DNA of 64,000 bases, from the NCBI RefSeq assembly GCF_027244095.1, contig NC_069658.1:260780687-260844686 (forward strand), given 5' to 3'. The position numbers were made by a program, and so were the translations under genes. The stretch is from Hemicordylus capensis (taxonomy: Eukaryota; Chordata; Lepidosauria; Squamata; Cordylidae). The notes under the pieces are model-generated. The model saw only the letters and a program-made list of their open reading frames with translations, made no database searches and was not told where the DNA came from. Positions 22,371 to 32,084 of the stretch are shown here, one piece after another (positions within the stretch are counted from its first letter, which is position 1; each line of letters begins with the position of its first letter).

Positions 22371-23540
22371 GCCTTACAGGCAGCCCCCATATTCTCGCCA
22401 GCCGGTTCGAAAGAGAGCCCCGGTGCTCAAAAAAAGGCTCCACCACGCTCCAGTTTCTCCGAACAGCCTTCGCTCGGCAAGGGCTCCTTGTTCTGGCGTC
22501 TTTTCAGCCGCTTGTGAGAAGCAGCGCAGCCTGGGTGCCCAAAAGGCTCCTCGCCCGGGTTTCTCGTGTGTGTGTGTGGGGGGGGGTGTCCAGCAGCACC
22601 CCAATCTCCCCTTTCCTAGGGCGATCATCTCCCTAAAAGGCAGCCCCGCTCCCTCTGAGGTTAGAGGCGGTGCAAGGCGATGGGGAAAGTGAATGTGGCG
22701 GCACCGAAAGCCAGGATGTGGCCCAAACATCTGAATGAAGTCCCCAGTGCGGGGAGCGGATCCTCAGCGCCACACGGCCGGATCCGAGTGCCGAGGACAG
22801 GGATGCGCACAGCCTCGCCTCCTGCTTGCGAATTTGCAACCTGCTGGCTGGGGAAGGAAGCCGGTGATGACCGTCCGGTTCGTTCTGAAACGGGTTGTCC
22901 GAAGAGCGCTTATGAAAGTCCTTGAGTGGGAGAGAAGAATCATGTAGCTGCTCCACAAAGGGTCTCTTGGGCGTGTTTCCTCCAAAAGAACTCCAGCTTC
23001 CTTCCATGGGTTTTACTCTCGCGTAGCGCTGTATTTTTTACATAGCCGTTTTGTTAGCACGCAATTTGTGTCTTTCGTGTCTCTTGCGACCTATGGTTGC
23101 AATTGTTGCAATGAAGCTGCTACTACTACTATTGTGGGGGTAGAGCGTACACACGACTGCGGCGTTAAACCGGACTAAGTAACCTGGATTCATGGCCACT
23201 GTTTGATGGCTGTGGCTAGGCCCAGTTATATCAGCTGCCTCGGCGCGGTGCCCCCCTAGATCGCTTCTGCAATGATCTCTGCCTCTTCTGAACGGCTGGG
23301 AGAAGACTGCTTGCTGTCTTGAAATTCGCATGTCAAAGAAATGACAAGGGTTGGCTGGGGAGATGGTTGTTTGTTTGTTTGTTTGTTTGTTTGTTTGTTT
23401 GTTTGACGGGGGTGCGGATTTTGTGGCTGCCTTTAAAGCAGGGAAGGGTCTTTTCCGAATTGCAGCCAGAAGCCTGCCTCAGCTGAATCCAAAACTGGCC
23501 CTCAACGAGCCTAAAAGGTGGTTGTTGATTTGTTGATGTT
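22370..23540 (-). repeat. family X segments B-C-D-E, inverted
   Basis: Read on the minus strand: GGCTCGTTGAGGGCCAG (B), GTGGCCATGAATCCAGG and GTGTGTACGCTCTACCC (C), CGCTACGCGAGAG and CTCAAGGACTTTCATAAGCG (D), CTTTCCCCATCGCC and GGTGCTGCTGGAC (E). A GTTT microsatellite at 23367-23405 lies within. Confidence 0.8.
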
Positions 23541-23544
23541 TTGG

Positions 23545-23900
23545 CTGGGGTGCGGGCTGCTAAAAAAAGTAGTAGCAGGCAGGTTTTACCGCGTTAGTTG
23601 CTCTCTATTACATTGCAAGGTGGCCCTTTTAAAAGGACGTGTTTGCAAAAACCTTGGGGGAGACAGATAAAAGGGGCGGCTCTCTCTCTTTGCGATGGGT
23701 GAGTTTCAAAGAGTTTCTCCTGCCTGAAGTACTCTCGCAACAACGGGCTAACTGGCTTCCTCAGGAATACATTGGTAAAAATCGTATCTGACCTCTTGAG
23801 TGTTTTGGTCTTCTCTCCCCAGCCTCCAATCTCAAGGAAGCTACTCTGTCTGTGGTATCTTCTCTGCGTATCAAAGGAAAAGGGAGAGCCAGCCGCCTGT
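23545..23900 (-). repeat. family X segment A, inverted (right arm of a large inverted repeat)
   Basis: It is the inverse of 17760-18115, differing at only a few positions by eye. The same SINE sits at the same edge in both, so they derive from one duplicated ancestor rather than from two unrelated insertions. Confidence 0.85.
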
Positions 23901-23902
23901 TG

Positions 23903-24100
23903 TGGCGCTGTGAGTAGTGGGCTAGGACTGGGGAGCCGGGAGTTCAGTTCCCCCTTTAGCGGTGAACCTGGGCCCGCCACTTCTCTCTCAGCTTAACCTA
24001 CCTCACAGGGGTGTTGTGAGGATAAACATGACCACCTACTTCAGTGCGGGTTCCTTGGAGGAAGAGCGGAATATAACTGTAAAAATTAGAAATAAAATCG
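23903..24100 (+). mobile_element. Squam1-like SINE shared by two inverted family X units (right copy)
   Basis: GTGAGTAGTGGGCTAGGACT, CTTAACCTACCTCACAGGGG and GGAAGAGCGGAATATAACTG; it is the inverted counterpart of 17553-17760. Confidence 0.85.
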
Positions 24101-24224
24101 ATATTCAGGCTCCTCTCTTCACTGCACTGTTCTCTAATCTCTGCTGATGGTGGAGCGAACATCTAAGACGGTGGTGCTGGAATCGCAAATCCCTCCCTGG
24201 GCCAACAGGTTTTACAGTCGGATC

Positions 24225-24310
24225 TTGCAGGTGCTTCCTCGGAAGGTTTCCACTGCTGGCAGGGCGCCCGGTGGCAAGCAGAAATATTTTCTGCAATTAT
24301 TCACTGTGAA
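24225..24310 (+). repeat. dispersed motif F, copy 1
   Basis: TGGCAGGGCGCCCGGTGGC, AGAAATATTTTCTGC and TTCACTGTGAAG recur at 25478-25560 and 25975-26065, in the same orientation. Confidence 0.65.
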
Positions 24311-25317
24311 GAGGAAAGAGCAGAGAGGAAATAGCTTACAAGCTTCTTTCTTATACTAAGACTCTTTTGTTTGCAACTATAGGAAGACCACGCCAAAGAA
24401 TGTTTACGTGTAGCACTTTAATAGTTGTCATCCAAGACATTTCAAAACCAACTTGCCATATGGTTGCAGCCTTGCTTAAAGCTCCACCACCCCAGCTTCT
24501 CTTTTTTCAACTTTTGCTTGGCGATCTTGCGGAAGGGCAAGCTATGCACACGCGCTGCAGCTCTGCTGAACACCATCACAGAATTTCTGGCTACTGAAGG
24601 GCTGATGAGAAGGAATGGTTTGCCTTGGACTTGCATTGATGATGTTGGGATGTTTTTTTCCCCCTTGCACTGTAGGGAGGCGCTGCCCTGTGGGGCGAGT
24701 TTTTTACTTGCTACACTACCTAGCAGGACAAGTATTGTAACTGGGTTCATCAAATGGTCACACGGTGACAGCACGGCCAGCAGAAACAGTGCCGGAGAAA
24801 ATGCTGAGCAGAGAGACGCACCTTTTAAAGGGGTGATTTCATAGGGGGAGAGCAGCTACACCCACCCATAAGTACACTTCCCCCCTTCTTTGCTCCCCCT
24901 CAGTTTTTTTCTTCTTCTTCTTCCTGGTGCCGCCACTGGGCATGTGCATGTAGGTCTTGAGAAAGCGACTGCTGTATTCTAATCCATGAAAGTGTATGCC
25001 CTCATCAGTGGTGGCACCAGGAAACAAAGCAAAATTGGGGTGAGGGGGAATAGGCAAAGTGCATTTATCGGAGGGCAAGCTGTGTGTGTCCTACATATTA
25101 GATTTCTGAAAGAGAAATGGGGGTGGGGCGTGCGGGCAAGTCACTTTTGTGGAGACCACTTTCGCCGCTCCCTTCCCCCATTCTGGAGCCACCCTTAGCC
25201 ATTATACATAGAGTTTCAGTATAGAAACTCTGTACTGGGGTGCTTTTCTTTTGTTTTGCTTAACGTAGCTTAGCTATGTGCGAAAAGGAACATCCCTGCA
25301 TTGAGAATGTTCCTGGC

Positions 25318-25425
25318 TACATCTCATATAGTGCGCGGGAGATGGCAATGGCAAACCCCTCCTGTATTCTACCAAAGACAACCAAAGGGCTCTGTGGCCG
25401 ACTCGAAGGCACACTTTACTTTGCA
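25318..25425 (+). mobile_element. Sauria SINE / BovB-type 3' tail
   Basis: GGGAGATGGCAATGGCAAAC, CTGTATTCTACCAAAGAC and GGCCGACTCGAAGGCAC match the tail at 19312. Confidence 0.75.
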
Positions 25426-25477
25426 CTCTAACAAACTCCCTCGTTTGAAATTGTGCCATCCCACTGTAGTGCTGTCT

Positions 25478-25560
25478 GCATAGAGATTGCTGGCAGGGCG
25501 ACCGGCAAGAAGAAATATTTTCCATACGTATTCACTGTGAATCCTGTGAAGGACAAAACA
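25478..25560 (+). repeat. dispersed motif F, copy 2
   Basis: TGGCAGGGCGACCGGCAAG, AAGAAATATTTTCC and GTATTCACTGTGAATCC; compare 24225. Confidence 0.65.
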
Positions 25561-25974
25561 AAAGAATCTTAGTATAGAGACAACAAAAAGGCTTACAGTT
25601 ACAAGCTATTCTGTTCCTTGTTCCCCTTGTAAGGCCATAATAGTTGTGTATTATCTTACAAGCTTTTTTTGTTGTTATCTCTATACTGAGTTTCTTTTCT
25701 TTTGCTTGACAGCAAACATAATATTATAACCTAGGGGGAACTATAACTCAGAATATTATGATAATACTATAACTTAGGGGAAACACACATACCGAATATT
25801 ACACAGCGGTGGTGCAGCAGAGTGCAGACACATACACGTACACACACGCACGCACACCATATTATACAGAGAAAAGTGCAGCCAGCTAGGCATGAACAAC
25901 TTTGGGGGAACATTTCTGCATTTAGAGTCTGCAGACACTCTTAACAAGTTCCTTCCTTTGCAGTTGGACACGCT

Positions 25975-26065
25975 TGGTGCTTCCTGCATTGCGGTTGTTA
26001 GCCTGGCAGGGCGCCCGGCAAGAAGAAATATTTTTTTCCCCGTATGTGTTCACTGTGTGAAGAAC
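25975..26065 (+). repeat. dispersed motif F, copy 3
   Basis: TGGCAGGGCGCCCGGCAAG, AAGAAATATTTTTTTCCCCG and TGTTCACTGTGTGAAG; compare 24225. Confidence 0.65.
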
Positions 26066-26199
26066 AACACCCAGAAAACATTCGCTCAGAGATGCGACTG
26101 AGGTGTGGGCTTTTTGTTTTTTGTGCTGCTGCTGAGCGTGTAATGGGTCCTTGCTTCTCGAAGGGCAGGAAAACACCAAATCGGAGCTTCTTGGCTCAA

Positions 26200-26219
26200 G
26201 GATGTGTGTGTGTGTGTGT

Positions 26220-26255
<36 letters not shown>

Positions 26256-26258
26256 TTC
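26200..26258. repeat. TG then GA microsatellite
   Basis: A TG run passes into a GA run. The Cys/Val- and Arg/Glu-rich frames over it are translations of the repeat. Confidence 0.95.
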
Positions 26259-26314
26259 GCCATGATGGAGACTCTCCACCATGTCATTCATGGCAGTCTG
26301 CCCACAAGCAGAAG

Positions 26315-26438
26315 AATGGTTATGCTTATCCTCACAACAACCCTGTGAGGTAGGTTAGGCTGAGAGATAAGTGGCTGGCCCAGAGTAGTTTCGGGGCTAA
26401 ACGGGGATTTGAACTCGGTTCTCCCTTGTCCTAATGAT
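26315..26438 (-). mobile_element. Squam1-like SINE, 5' part
   Basis: In inverse orientation it holds TTAGGACAAGGGAGAACCG, GTTCAAATCCCCGTTTAGC and CCTAACCTACCTCACAGGG. The tail is missing. Confidence 0.8.
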
Positions 26439-26640
26439 GACAAAGTGTCTGCATGCTTTAAAGTGTGTGTAATATTTGCACAGGAGTGAAAGAAAGGCCA
26501 TACCAAGAACGTTGTCTTTTCCACCACAACAGTTTTTCTGCAGCAAAGAGACATTGTGGGTGGTGGGGGGGAGGAGAGAAAGGTGCTTCGTGTTCCAGGG
26601 AGCACCACTCCAGCCTTCTTCTGCCTCTTCTACAATCCCT

Positions 26641-26845
26641 CTTCTAACCAAAGAAGAGTCTTGCTTGGGGAGCTGCCTGGAAAGTGCAAGGAAAACTCCT
26701 GGGTGGCTAAGAAAGGCAAGACACCCTCGGCTATGTAGATTCATAGTATGATGCATCTGGATTCATAACATTATACCTTGGGACATGCACAGCAGACACA
26801 CAACATAGCATGCAGTGGAGCTGCTGCTGCACACACAGAATATTA
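26641..26845 (+). repeat. direct duplication, left copy
   Basis: AACCAAAGAAGAGTCTTGC, GCCTGGAAAGTGCAAGG, ATGATGCATCTGGATTCAT and AACATTATACC recur in the same order at 28693-28880, about 2 kb downstream. Confidence 0.75.
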
Positions 26846-27042
26846 TACAGTGGCTGTATAATTTTACACAGCTGACACAAATAATATCATGCAGTGTTGG
26901 GGCTACACACAGAGAGACACATTATACAGTGGGTGTATAATATTACACAGCAGACACAAATAATATCATGCAGTGGTAGTGCTGCAGACACACAGACAAT
27001 ATTATACAGTGGGTGTATAATATTACACACAGTAGAGATGGG

Positions 27043-27278
27043 AGGAGAGCTGGTCTTGTGGTAGCAAGCATTACTTGTCCCCTTAGCTAAGCAGGGTTCA
27101 CCCTGGTTGCATCAGAATGAGAGACTTGATGTGTGAGCGCTGTAAGATATTCCCCTCAGGGATGAAGCAGCTCTGGGAAGAGCAACTAGGTTCCAAGTTC
27201 CCTCCCTAGCTTCTCCAAGATAGGGCTGAGAGAGATTCCTGCCGGAGCTAGATAGACCAATGGTCTGTGTTCCCAATA
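27043..27278 (+). mobile_element. 5S rRNA-derived SINE
   Basis: The head carries GCTGGTCTTGTGGTAGCAAGC followed by a region clearly like the 3' half of vertebrate 5S rRNA: TTAGCTAAGCAGGGT, CCTGGTTGCAT, GAATGAGAGAC and GCGCTGTAAG match the 5S box A/IE/box C control region. The unrelated body (CAGCTCTGGGAAGAGCA, CTTCTCCAAGATAGGGCTGAGA) follows. The copy is truncated in its tail near AGACCAATGGTCTG. It sits inside the minisatellite field at 26.8-27.4 kb. Confidence 0.85.
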
Positions 27279-27426
27279 TCATGCAGTTGTGATGCTGAGG
27301 GCACACACAATATTATTCAGTGGGTGCATGATATTATACAGCAGATACTCATAATAGCATAGAGTGGTGCTGCTGCAGACATGTTATTATACAGTAGGTA
27401 TATAATGCACAGCAGACATGAATAAT

Positions 27427-27563
27427 TATATGGAGTCCCTCAGGGCTCCATTTTTTTCACCAATGCTTTTTAGCATCTACATGAAACCTCTGGGTAAGGT
27501 CATCAGGAGATTTGGTGCAGGGTGTTATCAGTATGCTGATGACACCCAAATCTATTTCTCCTT

Positions 27564-27599
<36 letters not shown>

Positions 27600-28690
27600 T
27601 TCAAGAAATGGCATTCTGTCCCTAAATGTCTGCCTACGGGCAGTAATAGGCTGGATGAGGGATAACAAATTGAAGCCAAATCCAAGCAAGATGGAGGTGC
27701 TCATTGTGGGGGATTGGAATTTGAGGGATGAGTTAAATCTTCCTGTCCTGAATGGGGTTACACTCCCCCAGAAGGAACAGGTACCCCCCTTGGGAGTGCT
27801 CTTGGATCTAGGCCTCACCCTAGTATCCCAGGTTGAAGGCTATGTCCAGGAGCGCTTTCCATCCACTTTGACTAATTCGACAGCTGTCTGAAGAGATCGA
27901 TCTCAAAACAGTGGTGCATCAGCTGGTAATCTCCAGGCTTAACTGTTGCAATGTGCTCTATCTGGGGCTGCCTTGGTATGTAGTTAGGAAACTCAGTTAG
28001 TTCAAAATTAAGCAGCCAGACTGGTCCCTGGGATAACCCGGAGAGACCATGTTATGCCTGTTCTCAAACATCTGTACTCGCAGCTGATATGTTTCTGGGC
28101 AAAATACAAAGTGCTGGTTATTATCTTTAAAGCCCTAAATGGACGGTTACCTTAGAGCAGGGATTCTCAACGTTTGGGTCCCCAGATGTAATTGGACTTC
28201 AACTCCCATAATTCCCAACCAAAGGCCACAGGGGCTGGGGATTATGGGAGTTGAAGTCCAATAACATTTGGGGACCCACACGTTGAGAAACCCTGCCTTA
28301 GAGAGTGCTTTCTTCTGTATAATCCCCATCTCAAGTCGAGGCCATGCAGAGAGGTCCGTCTCCAGATACCATGGGAATGTCTCCTGGAGACTCGGAACTG
28401 GGCCTTCTCCTGGCCTGTGGAATGCACTCCTGGCAGATATCCATAGTCTGGACTCATTGTTGGCCTTAAAGATTTACTTATTTGGCCTGGCCTTCCAAAG
28501 TTTTTAGATTGTTTTTATGTATTTTTAATTGGTTTTAAGTGGCTCTGAACTGTTTTAGATTCTTTTAATATTGTTTTTAGTAGTGTGTTTTAGATGGTGT
28601 TTCTTTTATGTCTTTTACAATTTGTTTTACACCGCTCAGAGCCTTTGGATGGGGCAGTTTATAAATGTAAAATAAATAAATAAAATTATT
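27427..28690 (+). mobile_element. L2-type LINE, 3' half
   Basis: It starts inside the RT (YGVPQGS motif), has the catalytic box CYQYADDTQIYFSL, and ends with ACCGCTCAGAGCCTTTGG and AAATAAATAAATAAA. A TCA microsatellite at 27566-27600 has expanded into a poly-serine run just after the YADD box. A hAT MITE interrupts it at 28158-28295. Frame breaks make it inactive. Confidence 0.88.
28158..28295. mobile_element. palindromic hAT MITE inserted in an L2 LINE
   Basis: CAGGGATTCTCAACGTTTGG at the left is mirrored at the right by CACGTTGAGAAACCCTG; the interior is also largely palindromic (ACTTCAACTCCCATAAT and its inverse). A perfect 8-bp duplication CCTTAGAG flanks it (28150-28157 and 28296-28303). 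Confidence 0.95.
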
Positions 28691-28692
28691 TA

Positions 28693-28880
28693 TGTTATTA
28701 ATAACCAAAGAAGAGTTCTGCTTGGGGCCCTGCCTGGAAAGTGCAATTGCAAGGAAAACTCCTAAGTGGCTAAGCATACCCTCAGCTAGACGATTTATAG
28801 CATGATGCATCTGGATTCATAACATTATACCGTGTGACATGCACAGCAGACATGTATAATATGCAGTGGAGCTGCTGCAG
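28693..28880 (+). repeat. direct duplication, right copy
   Basis: It matches 26641-26845 with roughly 85-90% identity by eye. The L2 LINE ends immediately before it. Confidence 0.75.
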
Positions 28881-28909
28881 ACACACATAATTGTATACAG
28901 TGGGTATAT

Positions 28910-29088
28910 CAGGGGCATAACAAGGCTAGAGTGGGCCCAGAGACAAAATTTTAAAATGGGCCCCTTGCTGATATACACACACACACTTCACAATATATAG
29001 TCATGTGACTTGACTTTGGGGGGGCCCCTCGAGGTGTGGGGGGCACCAAGCAGCCGCCTCCCCTTGCCTAATAGTAGTTTTGCCCCTG
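28910..29088. mobile_element. hAT MITE in the minisatellite field
   Basis: It starts CAGGGGCATAACAAGGC and ends GTAGTTTTGCCCCTG, with a perfect 8-bp duplication GGGTATAT (28902-28909 and 29089-29096). Its target lies inside a minisatellite unit. Confidence 0.93.
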
Positions 29089-29229
29089 GGGTATATAACA
29101 TTACACAGCAGACATGAATAATATCATGTCGTGTTGGTGCTGCAGTGGGTGTATAATATTACACAGCAGACACGAATAATATAATGCAGTGGTGGTGCTG
29201 TGGACACACACAACATACCTTGACAACCA

Positions 29230-30500
29230 AAAATACTGGTGTTGGATAGTTATCACCTAAGAAGGGGTTAATGGGCAATCCAGTAGTGAAACAATGAGGG
29301 TCAGAGATGGGCAAAAAGAGCTTCCAGAGGGTGCCAGAAAATCCATACAGGAGATGGAGGTTGACAAAGAAGCCAATCCCCCTGGGTCAATAGAATGGAT
29401 CCAAGAGGAAACTGGGCCATTTAGATACTTGGACACAGGAGTGTCAGAAATGTCATACTTGCTCTGGAGGGGTCTGAGCAATGGAGATGCTTCTGGGTGA
29501 AGTCTTGGGCTGTTGGGAATGAACCCTGCAGTAGTCAGCCTGATTTTAATGGCCCAGAGAGTCTGTATTGGACTCTCCCGGGAATTAAGCACATGTGCCA
29601 TGCTTCTCCCTCTTTAGGGCTTCCTTCCTAGGTTATTCCAAACTCCAGTGCTAAAACACCGCTTATTCCTGGACTATTTCCTCACAGACACAGATCGACC
29701 ACGCCAAACACTCTAGTAAGGGTGTATACCAAATTAAAGAGAGGTGTACTGTGAAATCTGGGATCCAAATCCCGCAACACACTGCTAGAGTGATGAAGTC
29801 AGAAATCCAGTTCTCAGTATCTGGAAAGTGTTTGCTTTCCCAATTCTGTAGCATCATACATTTAGCCACAAGAAAGGCCCTGGTTCACCAGTTCCCAGGA
29901 ATAACCAGGGCTTATTCCTTCTAAATGAGGAGGGAAGTCCAGTCATATTGACCTCCTCAGTCAGTTACCTCCTTCCTAAATGGCAATATAATGTTACACT
30001 TTAGAAACAAATGTAACCCACCAGTCCCTCCACATACCTCAACCCTGAGCCTCTGGCAGTGCCCAGAAGTGCCTGGTGCAGTGTCAGCACAAGGACGGCC
30101 CCTTTCTTCATTGTAGCCACATGCCTGACCTCCAAAAGCTCTTTCCCCCACCCCCGCAAAAAAGTGAAAGGTAGTCCCTCCTGTTTGCATCCCTTCATTC
30201 CAGTACAAGGGAGCTCCACTCTAGCCCTTAAGATACAGCCCAGATGCTACCTCCCTTGCAGCAAGGCTCTGCCATTCTGGGGTGTAACAACATGGGGGGG
30301 GTGACCCTGGGGCAAGATTTAAGGTGGTCTCTGAGGCAGCCGGCACTACTGCTTGCCTTCACACTGCCACTCACCCACCACATTTGCCGCCCTATGGCTT
30401 ACCCGCAGTTCACACTGCCCTTTGCCCACTGCCCTTGGAAGTGGCCGGAAGTGGCAGGTGCCCATGCGATGTGTACACATGCACGTGTGCACGCACCCCT
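29230..30500. other. no gene recognised
   Basis: Several frames of 60-120 codons occur on both strands, none with a recognised motif. Confidence 0.45.
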
Positions 30501-30518
30501 GCTCAGTTAGCAGGGGTT

Positions 30519-30520
30519 AA

Positions 30521-30576
<56 letters not shown>

Positions 30577-30577
30577 C
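30519..30577. repeat. TG dinucleotide microsatellite
   Basis: A near-uninterrupted TG run abuts the inverted minisatellite units. A CA/TG pair also occurs at 19496-19516 and 19600-19642. Confidence 0.95.
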
Positions 30578-30742
30578 ACCACCACTGCATGATATTTTTT
30601 CTGTCTGCTATGTAATATTATACTTCCACTGTATAATATTGTGTGTGTCTGCAGCAGCTCCACTGCATGATAGTATTTGTGTCTGCTGAGTAATATCACA
30701 CACCCACTGTATAATGTGTCTGCAGCACCCCTACTGTATAAG
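30578..30742 (-). repeat. minisatellite units in inverse orientation
   Basis: CACCACTGCATGATA, TCTGTCTGCTATGTAATATT, CCACTGTATAATATT and GTCTGCAGCAGCTCCAC are the inverse complement of the units at 26770-29225. Confidence 0.8.
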
Positions 30743-30852
30743 GCTGTTTCCTGCCTGGCAATTCATAATCTCATTCTTCCTTTTCCCTGACCCAAGAAGC
30801 ATATTGAGGTGTTCAGTAATTCACATGGGCACTGAGCACATGATGTGGACCC

Positions 30853-30950
30853 TATAAAAGGGACTTCAAATCCCCCCCTCTGTTCCTGGCAGCACACCCC
30901 ATTTTTACTTTACTGGACACCTGGCTTCAGAACATCTCACCTGAATAGGT
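30853..30950 (+). promoter_or_regulatory. candidate TATA-box promoter and first exon
   Basis: TATAAAAG at 30853-30860 is followed about 30 bases later by a plausible start region (CTCTGTTCCTGGCAGC) and a donor-like AATAG|GTAACT near 30949. No coding exon was found downstream; the next clear gene-end signal is the AATAAA at 34328. It could be a lost or non-coding gene, or a promoter from a mobile element. Confidence 0.35.
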
Positions 30951-32084
30951 AACTATGACTTTTCTTGATTCCCCTTCCCCTCCCAAGCATGCTTGAAGAT
31001 GGGTGAATGCAGGCACTCTCTCCCCCACCCCCTCCCTCTCTCTCTGTGTATGTGTTTAAGGACCAGCCAGCCTAGCAGCTTTTAGACTAGAATAATGGGG
31101 AAAGCTGTGTGTCCCTTAGGAAAGTCAGCCAGCTCTTCCCCAGGACAAGAAAAGAGTCTCCAGGGGAATTCCCAACACAAAAGAATGCTCCAGACAGCAG
31201 GTTAGAGGCTTTTATGTGCTTTCATTGCCCAGCCCAGCTATAGGTAGATTCCAGCCAGATCTCCTGGGAAGGATCCCAATCCTGTGTATTTCCCAGTTTT
31301 AAGCAATTCCAGTCACCAGAACCCCTCCAAAATGGATGCCAGGGGTTTAAAGCCCCCTCAATTCTGCTCCAGCCACCCATTTCCTTGCTAGTGGTGGCCC
31401 CCTGGCAACCCAGGGACAGCCACCTCTGCTGATTTTGCCTTCAAGAATGCAATGCTTCCCCTTTATTCACATGATCTCACCTTAGAACTGTTCAGTAGCT
31501 CTCAGTTTTGAAGAATGAAGCCTTTTCTTCCCAATCCTTCCTAGTTTGTCTAATTCTATTGCTTCCTTTGACTCTACTTCGTCTGCATAGTCCAGACCCC
31601 CCCCCCTCTCTCACACACACACACAGCTCTTTCCCTTGGCTGCTTCCTTTCTCCTCAATTGTCTCTTCCCTGACACTAATTGCTCTTCGACCTTGATTAC
31701 TTCTCCAAACCCTTTCCCTTTTTTGCTTCCTTCCTCCATCTCTAATAGGATTGACCTTGATTAGGAATTAGCTTTGACCAGAGTTACTCTGACTCTGCTT
31801 CCTCTACCTGCCCCTTAGCTAACTAGGGACGTGCTCCCTCTCCTTCTCCATCTCTCTTTACATTAAAGGCTCCTTTTTCTTTCTATCTCTGCCCCTTTCT
31901 AACCTGCTAGTCTTCCTTGGCCTCTGACTCTGCTTTTCATTTAATCCTTGTCATTGTCCCTTCTTCTCTGACACTGATTATTCTTGGGCCTTGTTTACTG
32001 TTCTTAATCTTCTTTGCTCCTTTCTTCCTCTGTCCTCAATAAGACTTAGTCTTGGTTAGTGATTTAGACACATTTACCTAGTTT

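Larger units (their letters stand above)
26770..29225 (+). repeat. minisatellite field (about 80-bp unit), broken by insertions
   Basis: Units contain ACACAGCAGACA, AATAATATCATGCAGTGG, GTGCTGCAGACACACA and ATTATACAGTGGGTGTATAA. Runs lie at about 26770-27040, 27280-27425, 28830-28909 and 29097-29220; a 5S SINE, an L2 LINE and a hAT element fill the gaps. A relic lies at 25780-25880. Confidence 0.8.

Noticed and set aside
27060-27130. A genuine 5S rRNA gene
   Set aside because: Only the 3' half of 5S is matched, with changes, and it is fused to a SINE body repeated elsewhere in the window.
30853-30950. Corneous beta-protein-type gene (TATA box plus small non-coding first exon)
   Set aside because: No glycine/cysteine-rich coding exon follows before the LINE or up to the poly(A) signal.
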